A stretch of DNA of 64,000 nucleotides from Vitellaria paradoxa (lineage: Eukaryota; Streptophyta; Magnoliopsida; Ericales; Sapotaceae): contig CM034233.1 in NCBI GenBank assembly GCA_019916065.1, positions 41,642,862-41,706,861 on the forward strand, written 5' to 3'. A program made the translations under genes and the position numbers. The notes under the pieces are model-generated. The model had not been told where the DNA came from and made no database searches. It saw only the letters and a list, made by a program, of their open reading frames with translations. Below are positions 42,258-54,200 of the stretch, piece by piece; positions within the stretch are counted from its first letter, which is position 1, and every line of letters starts with the position of its first letter.

Positions 42258-45200
42258 CTACCAACCCACATAAGCCATAGTTCAATCATCAGGTTCATAA
42301 CAGGAATAGAAGTTTGGGAAGACAGCAATGAACTTCAGAAAAGTCACCTGCCACAACCCCACGTACTCCGAGTTCCTTTGATAACTTCTCAACAAACTGG
42401 CGTGGTGATAGGCTCCGAACTTTGGAAAATTCAACCTGGTACTCCACAGGTATCATGCTACCACAGTATGGAGCCCAGGAGGAAAGAACCCGCTTCCGAT
42501 CACATTTGGCAACTATGGGAGCCCTGAACATTGGAATTGATGTCAATTTGTTTGTTACAAACAACTCCAAATATCTCAAAAAATAGGCTGCAGTCATGAC
42601 CATCTATTCCTATACCATACCAGCTTTTCTTAGGCAGGTCACGATCAAACCGAGCTGTCATTGGGTCCTACATGCTTAGTTGGTTAACGATGACCATTCT
42701 TTTACCAGATTGTATAGAGCTTCACAAAGTTTTGAAGTTTAATTCAGCTGGAAAATACTATACTTTTGCTTAGAATTTAGGCATTTTTAAATTTCATAAA
42801 AATCAAGCAAAGTATTTTGTTCAAAAATAAAGGTAAAGATGCCAAACAGCAAAATAAAGTTAGGGTGTTTGGGAACTCTTGCTTCATTGACTTTTTTAAT
42901 TCATTTAAATGTCACACCATAACAGCTTCTTTTAAGCAAAAAGCCAAAAAAACTGACTTTTTTTTTAGGAGGCAACCAAACGAAGCCCCAGTCCTTTTCA
43001 GTGAATATCATATCTTCCACTCACCATAAATATGCTAGATGAATAAATGGATAGGGTATCGCTGTGGTATTGGGTCATTAAGTTAGCCTTTATTTAACAC
43101 TCACCATCTTTATCTCTTTGTTCAAATTGAACTGATTTTTTTTTTTTTTTTTGTTTTGCTCTTCTCTGCTTGGGATATCATGAACTCTATTAGTAAACTT
43201 ATATAAAATCAATACGACAATGTGAATGCATAAGCTATGTTGAAGCTTTATTCAACCAATATACTTAATAACAAGCAAATTCAATGAATATTCAGGAGCA
43301 AGGCCACCTTGCCACACGGAATGGGAATTTGTGATGCCATACAAATCAATTGACATGTATAAAATGAGCATTCAAAAAAAAAACAAAAAAGACATGTATA
43401 AAATATTGTTAATAGATTAAAAATTATATGCCTTAAAGTCCATCAGCTAAACCTGTCGTTACAATCTTGAATACCACCAATTTCACAATAACGTATTCAA
43501 AATACATTTAGCAAATATAGATAGATTATAATTAATCACAGGTCCATTTCTATCTAATAAATTACCAAAACAAAGAGTGTGCAAAATGAAAATGAAGATT
43601 TAAGGGCAAAAGCACAAGATAAATATTTTTTTCTTGGAAGCTAGAAATATTCCAGGTAGCATCTAATAAGAATAAATCCCAAGTCCCAAGTCATGATTTT
43701 GAGAAATATAATTTGTCTTGCTGGAGACAGTAACTATTTTATGAGATACACTTGTCTTCCATTTGGGGTCCTAGCCCAGGTTTTACCGTACAAATATGGC
43801 TCAGATAGGAAAGGATTTTAGTGATGTGATGTTAATTTGTATCGTTAATACGAAGTTTTCCAATTCCATGTTTCCACAAATTTTGATAGTAAGCCACCAT
43901 GTAGGTTCCATTGTGTTTTATTGTGTTTTCCACGTTCTTGCTATTTTCACATCCTCTGGAGGTTTCCCCTAGCTTTGAACTCTCCTCGTTGCCTCACGAA
44001 ACAACCCAGATTTTTACCAAAAAGAGGGATAGAGGAAGATAAACATAAACAACATCCATACCTAGGTTCCCAGCCAAGTACTTCTGCCATTCCAGCAAAA
44101 GATAAAAGATATGGAACTCCAACCTTTGCGGCTTGGATTGCAAGTTCCCGATGACCAATATGAAGGGCATCAAACTTCCCCAAAGCTACTATCCCTCCTA
44201 GTAAAGAATGACCAAGAAATCATAAATGGCGTGTTTGAAGCTAAAAAAAAAACACACAAATTCTTACCTTTCAAAAGAGTGAAAAAATAAATTCAAATCT
44301 TCCCATACTCAAGTAACTAGAGTATTCAGAAATAAATCGCTAGATATATATAATATAAAAATACTTCTTGTGATAATCCCCCGATGTTTAAAAGCAAACT
44401 AAACCCACTGAGAGCCAACCTCCAACCACCACCTCCGTTATTAGCTGCCGCTCTCCTTCAGCCAACACCATCGCCGACTATCACTCACCTCTAACCACCA
44501 TTGGCCAACCACCGCCAAACTCAAGCTGTTGTTACCCGCCGTCACCCATCGTCGCTAGCCACTCTCCCAATACTGTAACTACCAACTATTGTTACTAAAC
44601 ACGCTTTCTTTTTTTTTTTTTTTTTCTTTTTTTTCCCTCTACTATGAAAACAAAACTAAATATAAAAATTAAACACAAACTGAAAACTAGTAGAAAAAAA
44701 ATACATAAGACGATATCCAACATATACGTAATACATGCATACCAGACACAAACACACACACTAAACATATGTTGTTCCAGATGAAGAAAAATATTGCCCA
44801 CTTCAAATTGTATAATAAAAAAATAACTAAAGCGTAGTACCAATCAATCAATCACACAACCATGAACAGAATAAAAAAGAAATACAAGGATTTAACATGG
44901 AAACCCAAACCGAGAAAAACCAATCAATCAATCAATCACACAACCATGAACAGAATAGTAAAGAAATACAAGGATTTAACATGGAAACCCAAACCGAGAA
45001 AAACCATTGAGTCCTAAATGAAGGAGGCAAACTTTTTTCACTACGTAAGTCGTGTTACAAAATTTACAACTATAAAGTAACAATCGAGTCCACGATGCAC
45101 CACCCACACTAGCAAAAAAGCCAATCTTCAAATCCTTGAAGATCAAGAAGCACAAATATGTGAAGTTGTTTGGCTAAGAGACAGTGGTGGAGCCATACCC

Positions 45201-48200
45201 AGCTGAGAGGTGGCAGCTCCCACACTTGAAATTCAAAAAAAAAAAAAAAAGACCGACCCAGCTCAAAATTGGGTCTAACCCAACCCGTTTTATTGACCCA
45301 TCTTATAAAAAAAAAAAAAAAAGCAAGCTTCGCACACCCCTATTTCTTTCACTTCTCAGCCAATTGATCTTCCCTCAATTCCATCTCACTGTTCGTCTCA
45401 ATTCCCCTCATCATTCTCTAGTAGGTCCCAATCCCAATCTCAGCTTCTTTTTCTATGATTTGGTAAGCTATAAGTTTCTATTTCTTTTATTTATTCATGG
45501 TGTTTATGTATTTATTTATTTTTTGTCTGTACTTTTGATCTCTTTGTGTTTTCATGTTTCCCATCAGGTTTTAAATAGATGACAATTTATTTTATTTTAG
45601 ATTTGTAGATTTCCTGGAGTTGTTTTCTAAAGATTGGCTTGAGTACAATGTTAAATGAGCTAAAGCCGCTGCATCGATGCCTGGATGTAGTGTTAAATAA
45701 GCAAGGGTTCTCACATTTTTCTAGACGGATGTGGGTAAAGAAGTTAGTCCATTCGAATAAGTTATGCCTTAGGACTTGGAATATCGGAACTTTAACAGGG
45801 AAATCTATGGAGGTTGTTGACACCGTGATGCGAAGGAGGATCCATATTATGTGTCTTCAAGAAACCAAGTGGGTGGGAGAAAAGGCTAAGGAACTAGACA
45901 CTTCAGGATTCAAACTTTGGTACACAGGGAAGGTCAGAACAAAAAATGGGGTCGGTATTATTGTGGACAAGATTTGGAAGCACAATGTGGTGGAGGTTAA
46001 AAGGGTAGGAGATAGGATCTTATCCATAAAAATGGTCATTGAACATGAGACTTTCAATCATTGTTGTTAAAATTGCGATTTATATCGTAAAATTGTACAA
46101 TTTTACAATTTTACAGAGCAAAACCTCGTTAAATCGCATCAAAATAGTTTTTTAGGGTAAATAGGTAAAAAAGCGATTTTATGGGGTAAAATCGTGATTT
46201 TACATGCGATTTTATGATTTTACAAAATTTTGAGTTTTGGGTGTAGTTTCATCAAACTTAGGGGGAGAAATGAAATAAAACAAAAAAGGCCTAATTTTTT
46301 TCCACAAAACCGAGCATTGTTGGCGTAGCCAAGGTCTTCGTTTCTTCTTTTTGGCCTCCCAAATCTTCTTCTCCAGGTGCGAGTCTGTGCGAGCTGCGAT
46401 TCCGAGAGCTTCCGGTATGCCGCTGCAAGCTGCAAACTACCGGCGTGCGAGATTTTCTTTAGATCTCTCCTTACAGTGTTGATTTCTTGAAAGTACTAGA
46501 GTTTTGTTCAAAGTTAGAGAGCTTCTTCCCGGCGTAGCTCCTTCCGGCGTGTTGTTATCGGATTTATTTTCATCTTAATCTTGAAATTTTTTTCTTTTAT
46601 ATTAGTTTTTTTATGTTTTATATTTGCTTAGCGAATTAATTAATAGAAGGATCATGGTGGGATTCGAACCCACATTACTACCTATTTTACCTAATCCATG
46701 AAAGCTCTAAATATTAAAATATCGTGTTATACAGACTGTGATTTCATAAGGTAAGTTGTAGGTAAAATCTTACGATTTTACGATTCGATTTTACGAACCC
46801 TTCACCGATTTTAGGTAAAATCCCTATTTTAACAACATTGCTTTCAATATCATAAGCGCCTATGCACCATAGGTAGGTTTGGGGCAACAAGAGAAGGTTA
46901 GATTTTGGGAAGATTTGGAAGGGTTAATGCAAGGAATTCCACAGGACAACAAGATTATTTTAGGTGGTGATTTTAATGGTCATGTTGGAAAAGAAGCGGG
47001 ACAGTATGCTGGATCGCATGGTGGTTTTGGTGTTGGGGTACTCAATGAGGAAGGGAAATCCATTCTGGACTTTATTATGGCATATGACCTCAAGATTGCA
47101 AATACTTATTTTAAGAAGAGGGAAGAACATCTAATTACATACAAGAGTGGGGTCTCAAATTCACAAATAGATTTCTTTTTGGTAAAAAATTCAAACAAAA
47201 GGATTTGTAAGGATTGTAAAGTCATACCTGGAGAGAGCTTGAACACACAGCATAGAGTTTTGGTTCTTGATGTGCAGGTCAAGAGTCAGAAACATAGAAG
47301 TAGACAAGTTATAAGCCGAAGGATTAAGTGGTGGCAACTTAAGGATGACAAACTTTTGGTTTTTTAGAGAAAACTAACGGAAGAAAGAGTTTGAGAGCTA
47401 CAAGGAAGTGCCAATAGTATGTGGGAAGAAATGGCCAATGGGATTCGGAAGGTAGCCAAGGCAGTTTTAGGTGAATCAAAGGGATTTGGACCTAAAGGTA
47501 AAGATTCATGGTGGTGGAATGAAAATGTTCAGGAGAAGATTAAAATTAAAAGAGAATGTTTCAAAACTTTACACTTTGGTAACAATACGGTAAATTGGAA
47601 AAAGTATCAAGCGGCCAAAGCTGAGACAAAGAAAACAGTGAGTGAGGCTAAATCTAAAACTTTTGAGGGGCTTTACCAAGCTTTAGGTACAAAAAGTGGC
47701 GAACGACAGATCTATAAGCTTGCTAAAAGCAGGGAAAGAAAAACAAGAGATTTGGATCAAGTGAAATGCATCAAAGATGAAGAAGGAAAAGTCTTGGTGA
47801 TAGACAGAGATATCAAAGAAAGATGGAAGAGTTATTTCTACAAGCTTTTCAATGATGGGCAAATGAGTATAGACATGGAAGGCCTAAACACTCAAAAGGA
47901 GGAACAAAACTTTGCTTTCTATCGGAGAATTCGGGAAGTGGAGGTAAAAGAAGCACATAGGAAGATGGACAATGGTAAGGCTATAGGTTCGGATAACATA
48001 CCCATAGAAGTGTGGAAGAAGTTAGGCGAGCAAGGTATTCGTTGGCTCACTAAGTTGTTTAGTGAGATTTTAAGGTCCAAGAGAATGCTAAACGAATGGA
48101 GGAAGAGCATTCTGATACCTATCTACAAGAACAAAGGAGATATTTAGAACTGTGAAAACTAACGAAGGATCAAACTCATAAGCCACACTATGAAACTTTG

Positions 48201-51200
48201 GGAAAGAGTGATTGAGTACAGATTAAGACAAGAGACTCGTATATCAGATAATCAATTTGGATTTATGTTAAGAAGATCAACAATGGAGGCTATATACCTT
48301 TTGCGAGGTTTGATGGAAAGGTACCGGAATAGAGAGATAGACCTGCACATGGTTTTCATTGATTTAGAAAAGGCTTATGATCGGGTGCCACGAGAAGTTT
48401 TATGGAAGGCATTGGAAAAGCAAGGTGTTCGTATAGCTTATATTTGTGCTATAAAGGATATGTATGAGGGAGCAACAACAAGTTTTAGAACTCCTAGAGG
48501 TGTGATTGAAGATTTTCCCATAAAGATAGGGTTGCATCAAGGGTCATTCTTAAGCCCATACCTTTTCACTTTAGTTTTAGACGTACTTACTAAACATATC
48601 AAAGAGGCAGTGCCTCAATGTATGCTTTTTGCGGATGATGTAGTTTTAGTAGAGGAGTCGAGAGAGGAAGTTAATGCTAAACTTGAGGTGTGGAGAGAAA
48701 CCTTAGAATCAAAGGGTTTCCATTTAAGTAGAAGCAAGAGAGAGTATATGAAATGTAAGTTTAACAAGAGACGAGCTAGTAATAATTTGGAGGTAAAAAT
48801 TGGAGGGCACAGCATACCACAAGAGTCAAGGTTTTGATATCTTGGATCGATTTTACAAAGTGATGCAGAAATTGATAGGGATATCGTATATAAGATACAA
48901 GCTGGGTGGTTAAAATGAAAAAATGTATCGGGAGTTATTTGTGACCGCAAGATACCTAATAAACTTAAAGAAAAGTTTTACCGAGTGCTGGGCACTGAAC
49001 GGACAACAAGAGCAAAGAATTGGTGTAACAGAGTTGAGAATATTGAGATGGATGAGTGGACATACAAGAAAAGATAAGATTCGGAATGATTGTATTAGGG
49101 AGAAAGTTGGGGTTGCACCTATTGAGGAGAAAATGATAAAAATCCGGTTAAGGTGGTTTGGTCATATGCAAGAAGACCACTATAGGCTCCAGTGAGGAGA
49201 GTTGATCAGATGGTTTTTAGTCCAATAAGAAAAAGTAAAGGAAGACCTAAAAGAACACTCGGAGAAGTTATCAAAAGAGACCTTATTATAAATGATTTAC
49301 ACCAAGATATGGTTTTTGATAGAACATAGTGGCGCCGTGTGATCCATGTAGCCGACCCCACGTAGTGGGATAAGACTTATGTTGTTATTGTTTTCTAAAG
49401 ACTGACTCTCTTAAATATTATATTCTATTTTATATTTAAGTTTATTCTTTTCGTAGACCGAATGATGCTTCACTTTGTCAGTTTGTCTCTAAATGTGGAA
49501 TCTTATGAAGCCCTAGTGACCATCTTACGCTAGTGTTGTCTGACTTTTGGCTATTTGAAATTGTTTTCCATTTGTACATTATAAAACACTGCATTGGCAA
49601 TATTATGCAATATAAAACACTGTATTGGCACCCTATCTAAGGAGCTTCATTATCCGAAAAAGACTCGTAGTACAATTGTTAGCAACTTCAATAAAGAATA
49701 CAATAAAATTGTTAAAGATAATTTGTTGTGTACTGTGTCAATTGAGATTATGAATTATGAAACATTTAGCGGAAAAAACAAAAAAAGAAAATGGCACGCA
49801 TAGAATATCATTGTGCTTTTAAAAATGTGAAATTTTTGTAGGATAGTTGTAGAAAAATTAGAATGATCTATGGTTGAGTGATTGGCTAAACTTATAGAAT
49901 TTAATTTTATACTCTAAATCACCTAATAAGGACTTTTCACATAGAATTAATTATTTCTTTTTCTTTTTCTTTCTCTTGAGTTGACAATTATGAATATTTG
50001 CTTCAAATTTATTTTGACACAATTATGGAAATATTCTTTAAGAAAAGAACGCTTGAAGAATCAAATGCCAAAAATCAAAGAGGGTCTAATGATGAACAAG
50101 TTCCTTCAAGTGTCTTACCTCGTGTAGAGATTAATTTAGATGACCTTCGAGGTTAAGAAAAAACATTTATGCTTATGATACTAATGATAGAGAGAGAGAA
50201 GAGCATACTTGCAAAGAGACCCTTGTCAACCTTGAAATCATGTTTTTAATTGAAGAGTCATTGCGAAAGAAAGGCGTAGGTTTGTTCCTGCATGATTCAA
50301 TGACTGTGGACGTTGGTTGGAGTACAGCATAAACAAAGATGCTGCATTTTGTTTGAGTTGTTAACTTTTCAAGCCTAAACGTGGCAACCAAGGGGGTGGC
50401 GACCAATTTGCTGGTGAGGGTTTCACAAATTGGAAAACTAACGGAAGGCTAGATGTGCATGTTGGGGACCATAATAGCATACACACTAGATGTTTGAGGG
50501 CTTGTGAAGATCTAATAAAAGCAAGTCAACACATTGAGGTGAGGTGTATTTGTCTAAGCAATTCAATCAAGCACAAATTGACTATTGCCCTCGCTTGACT
50601 GCATCAATGGATTGCATTAGATTTCTTTTATGTTAAGGATTGGCATTCTGTGGTCATGATGAATACGTAGAATCAACAATCAAGGGAACTTTCTTCAACT
50701 CCTACACTTTCTTGCCAGCCACAATGAGGACATCAACAAAGTTATCTTGAAGAATGCCCTAAAAATCTAAAAATGATATCTTCCCAAATCCAAAAAAGAT
50801 ATTGTTAATGCTATTGTAGTTGAGACCATAAATGCTATCCTGAAAGATGTTGGAGATGAACTACTCTCTATGTTAGTTGATGAATCTCATGACAAATCAA
50901 TGAAAGAACAAATGGTAGTCATTTGATGTTATGTGGACAGAAAAGGGTGCATCATTGAGCGTTTTCTTGGCATTGTACATGTGGGTGATACCATTGCCTT
51001 ATCCCTTAAAGCATCAATTGAGTTCTTTGTTGCCAAACATGGATTGAGTATGTCAAGTTTGCGATCTCAAGGTTATGATAGAGCTAGCAATATGCAAGGT
51101 GAGTTTAATGGTCTAATTAGTTGCTTCTTTAATTGGGTTGCAAGTTTATCAAATATTGTGGGGGCTTCATGTAAGCGTAGGGATATTCTTCGTGATTCAC

Positions 51201-54200
51201 AGTTTGAAAAGTTACTGAAGGAATTTATAGTGGTGAAATTTTGACTAGGCGAGATGTGAATCAAGAAACAATATTGAAAAGGGTTGGAGACACATTGGAA
51301 TTCACATTACACTACACTTTGTAGTGTGATTTTGTTATTCTCCTCGGTAATCGATGTGCTTGAGGTTGTTCGAAAAGATGGAAAACCGTCAGAGCAAAGA
51401 ACCGAAGCAACTCTTCTATTGGATGCCATTCAATCATTTGAATTTGCATTTGATTTGCACTTAATGAAAACTGTTTTGGGAATCACAAATGACTTGTCAC
51501 AAGCATTACAAAGAAAAGATCAGGATATTGTAAATACTATTTGTAAAGAAGACTAACTAAGAGAAGGGATCTTAACCATAAAACCTAGGTGTTAAAGTAA
51601 GGAAAGCCCATTTCTTATATGAGAAAATAACTTTTCTAATGGGCTGATGTGGGACAACTTCCAACAGCCCCCTCATGCTGGCCTGCATAGACATAGGTAC
51701 AGCGTGGATTCTGGTGAGACCAAGTCGAAAATCGTTCTAATACCATGTAAAGAAATCCAACTACATATAAGAGGAAATGTCTCAACTTTAAAATCTAAAT
51801 GTTAAGGTGGGGGAATTCCAACTCTCATATGAAAGAATAAATTTTCTAATGGACTGATGTGGGACAACTTCTAACACTATGGCTCTTGTTCAGATATCTA
51901 AGCAACGTCTCCAAAAATTAAGGGATGATGGATGGGAACCTTTGATGCATCAAGTTTCTTTGTTTTGTGATAAATATGAGATAATCATCCTAAACATGGA
52001 TGACTTCTTTGTAGTTCGAGGAAAATCTCGCAGCAATGCTTAAAAACTCACACATCTCCACAATTATCGTGTTGCATTATTTTATATGGTGTAGACACGC
52101 AACTTAAAGAGTTGAATAACTATTTTAGTGAGGTGAATACAAAGCTGTTAATATGTATGGTATCTCTTGATCCAAGCAATTCATTCTCTACATTTGATAA
52201 GACAAAGTTACTTCGGTTTGTTGAGTTTTTTCCTTCTGATTTTTCCCATTTGGAGCTAATATTCTTCATGATTAGCTTGAGAATTATATTCTTGATGTAA
52301 GGTGTAATGATCAATTTTCTGAAGTGATAGGAATTGAAGGCCTTGCTCAAAAATTGGTTAAGACGAAGAAGGATATTATCTATCCACTAGTATATTTGCT
52401 TGTGAAGTTGGCACTTATCTTACTGGTTGCAATTGCATCAATTGGGAGAGCTTTTTTAGCAATGAAGATTGTCAAGACTTCAGCACGTAATCGCATGGGA
52501 GATGAGTGGATTAATGATTGTTTGGTGACATATATTGAAAAAGAAATATTCACTACTGTAGAAAATGAAGCTATTTTGCAAAGGCTCCAAAATATGAGAT
52601 CACGAACAGGATTGTTGTAATTTGTCACATCAGTTTGACTATTGATTTGTGTGAGAAATATTTGATATCGACATATATAATATTGACTATTATTGTACTT
52701 TTTGCAATATTTTACCATTTATCATCTTACTTGTAATTTTACACTCAAGAAAAATTTTAAAATTTTATTTAGAAGATTAGGAAAAATTTTACGCCATTAG
52801 GAAAAATTCTTGGCTCCGCCATTGCTAAGAGAAGCAAAGAGAACTCCTGAACCAATGTAGGCAGCATGATCACTTGTTCTCTTTGTAGAAATCCTACGAG
52901 AAGGCCTCTATATATAACAGTAGCTTTGGAAATGCCAAAAAAGACACGTTTCTAAAACTAGATCTACCGCTTAATGGGACGAGCGTGCCAGCGAAATCCC
53001 AGTGAGCCTTTAACTGACTTGAACAACATTCTATTTTAGCCAACGAAGGATCCAATGAGACCAGCGAGGTTGCCAAGGAAGCCTTTGACTAACTTAAACA
53101 ACATTTTGTTTTAGCTAGCGATGCCAACGATGATGCCTTGACTTGTACATCTATTCTATTTTACCTCTAAGAAATGAAAGATATTACAAACCATTTTGGC
53201 ATTTAATGCCCTAGAGAGCAGTGACCTGTTTAGCTTCTCCTTTTTATAAGTAGAAAGCTAAGCTTTCCTTGCCTATGAATAAATTATCACTTCTATTTCA
53301 AGAAACAGTCGAAAAAATTTCCCATTTTTAAAAGACCAAAACAAAACACTAGTGGAACAATAGTTCTAAGATTTCCATTGAAACAAAATAAATCATATTA
53401 AAATACAGCATAATATGATAAAATAATAAGTTATTTAATTAATGTACCACTAAGCTTTTCATGCCATTAGAAAAAAAATCCCAACTTCTAAATGTTTTCA
53501 TATTTTTTGTGCCATTTTCTACACATTTTTAAAACATTTATGTAATGTTTCTGTTTCCATGCCAAGTGCAACACCCAACAGAAACTATCCCTTACCATTT
53601 TGAAGAACAGCCAGAAGAATCAAGACGTACTCAGATGCAATACTCACTGTGTAACCTATTAGCATCAGTTTGCTACTTCTAACTAGACCTCAACATTTAT
53701 ATCTTGAGTTCCATGTGGCCTTAGTCATTCGTATCTTTGTTCTAGGCACTGTATTCTTCAACAGTAAGGCCAGGTACTTCAGACCAAATACCAGCCACCT
53801 TTAATAGCAATTTTGAGTTCCCTCAGCAGTCAGCACATTTTTCACATCCACAGCATTGTGGCATTCTGAATGTTTATGATCTGTTGTGGTTCAGTTATGG
53901 CTATATGAGAGGTTTCCTCTCCTTACTTGATAGGTACTGTTGTGACCTGAGTATTTTATCTAGATTGTTTATTTTATTATTATTTTATTCCAGCACTTAT
54001 TCAATTATTAATTTAATGCGGATAATTGGCAATGCATGAGACTTGACCATTTTTAACACTTAGAAAATATTTTCCACCAACCTCATTCACTCACGCATCT
54101 GGATGACGGGTTGTTCAGACGGCTGTCGAGACGAAAATATGATTCATAAGTTTGTCAAACTTTCCACCAGCTGATAAATTGAATATATATATTATAAAAC

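Larger units (their letters stand above)
45634..49387 (+). mobile_element. RTE-clade LINE nested in the hAT element
   Basis: The LINE is flanked by a 14-bp duplication TTGTTTTCTAAAGA at 45620-45633 and 49388-49401. The 3' end carries the GTAGCCGACCCCACGTAGTG segment and a GTTGTTATTG tail typical of plant RTE elements. The endonuclease and RT are on the plus strand. The total of 3,754 bp includes a 781-bp hAT-like insertion. It is related to the LINE at 28971-31487. Confidence 0.94.
45182..52824 (+). mobile_element. hAT DNA transposon with intact ends, interrupted by a LINE and a TRIM
   Basis: The left end is CAGTGGTGGAGCCA and the right end, complemented, is CAATGGCGGAGCCA. They are imperfect 14-bp terminal inverted repeats with 12 matches. 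The 8-bp target duplication CTAAGAGA is exact at 45174-45181 and 52825-52832. The interior carries a decayed hAT transposase of the TTF/ZMYM1-like group (50025-52620). Subtracting the RTE LINE insertion (45634-49387) and the TRIM (51542-51876) leaves about 3.5 kb, a usual size for this group. Confidence 0.93.

Noticed and set aside
41740..42285. FAD synthetase exon 5 read upstream as a separate ORF start
   Set aside because: The upstream bases belong to a 90-bp intron. The homologous peptide ENYRFGYK joins to GVVAG of exon 4 at GT-AG borders.
46640..46740. Functional tRNA gene
   Set aside because: Only a T-arm/box B is convincing. The acceptor stem and a clear anticodon arm are not visible.
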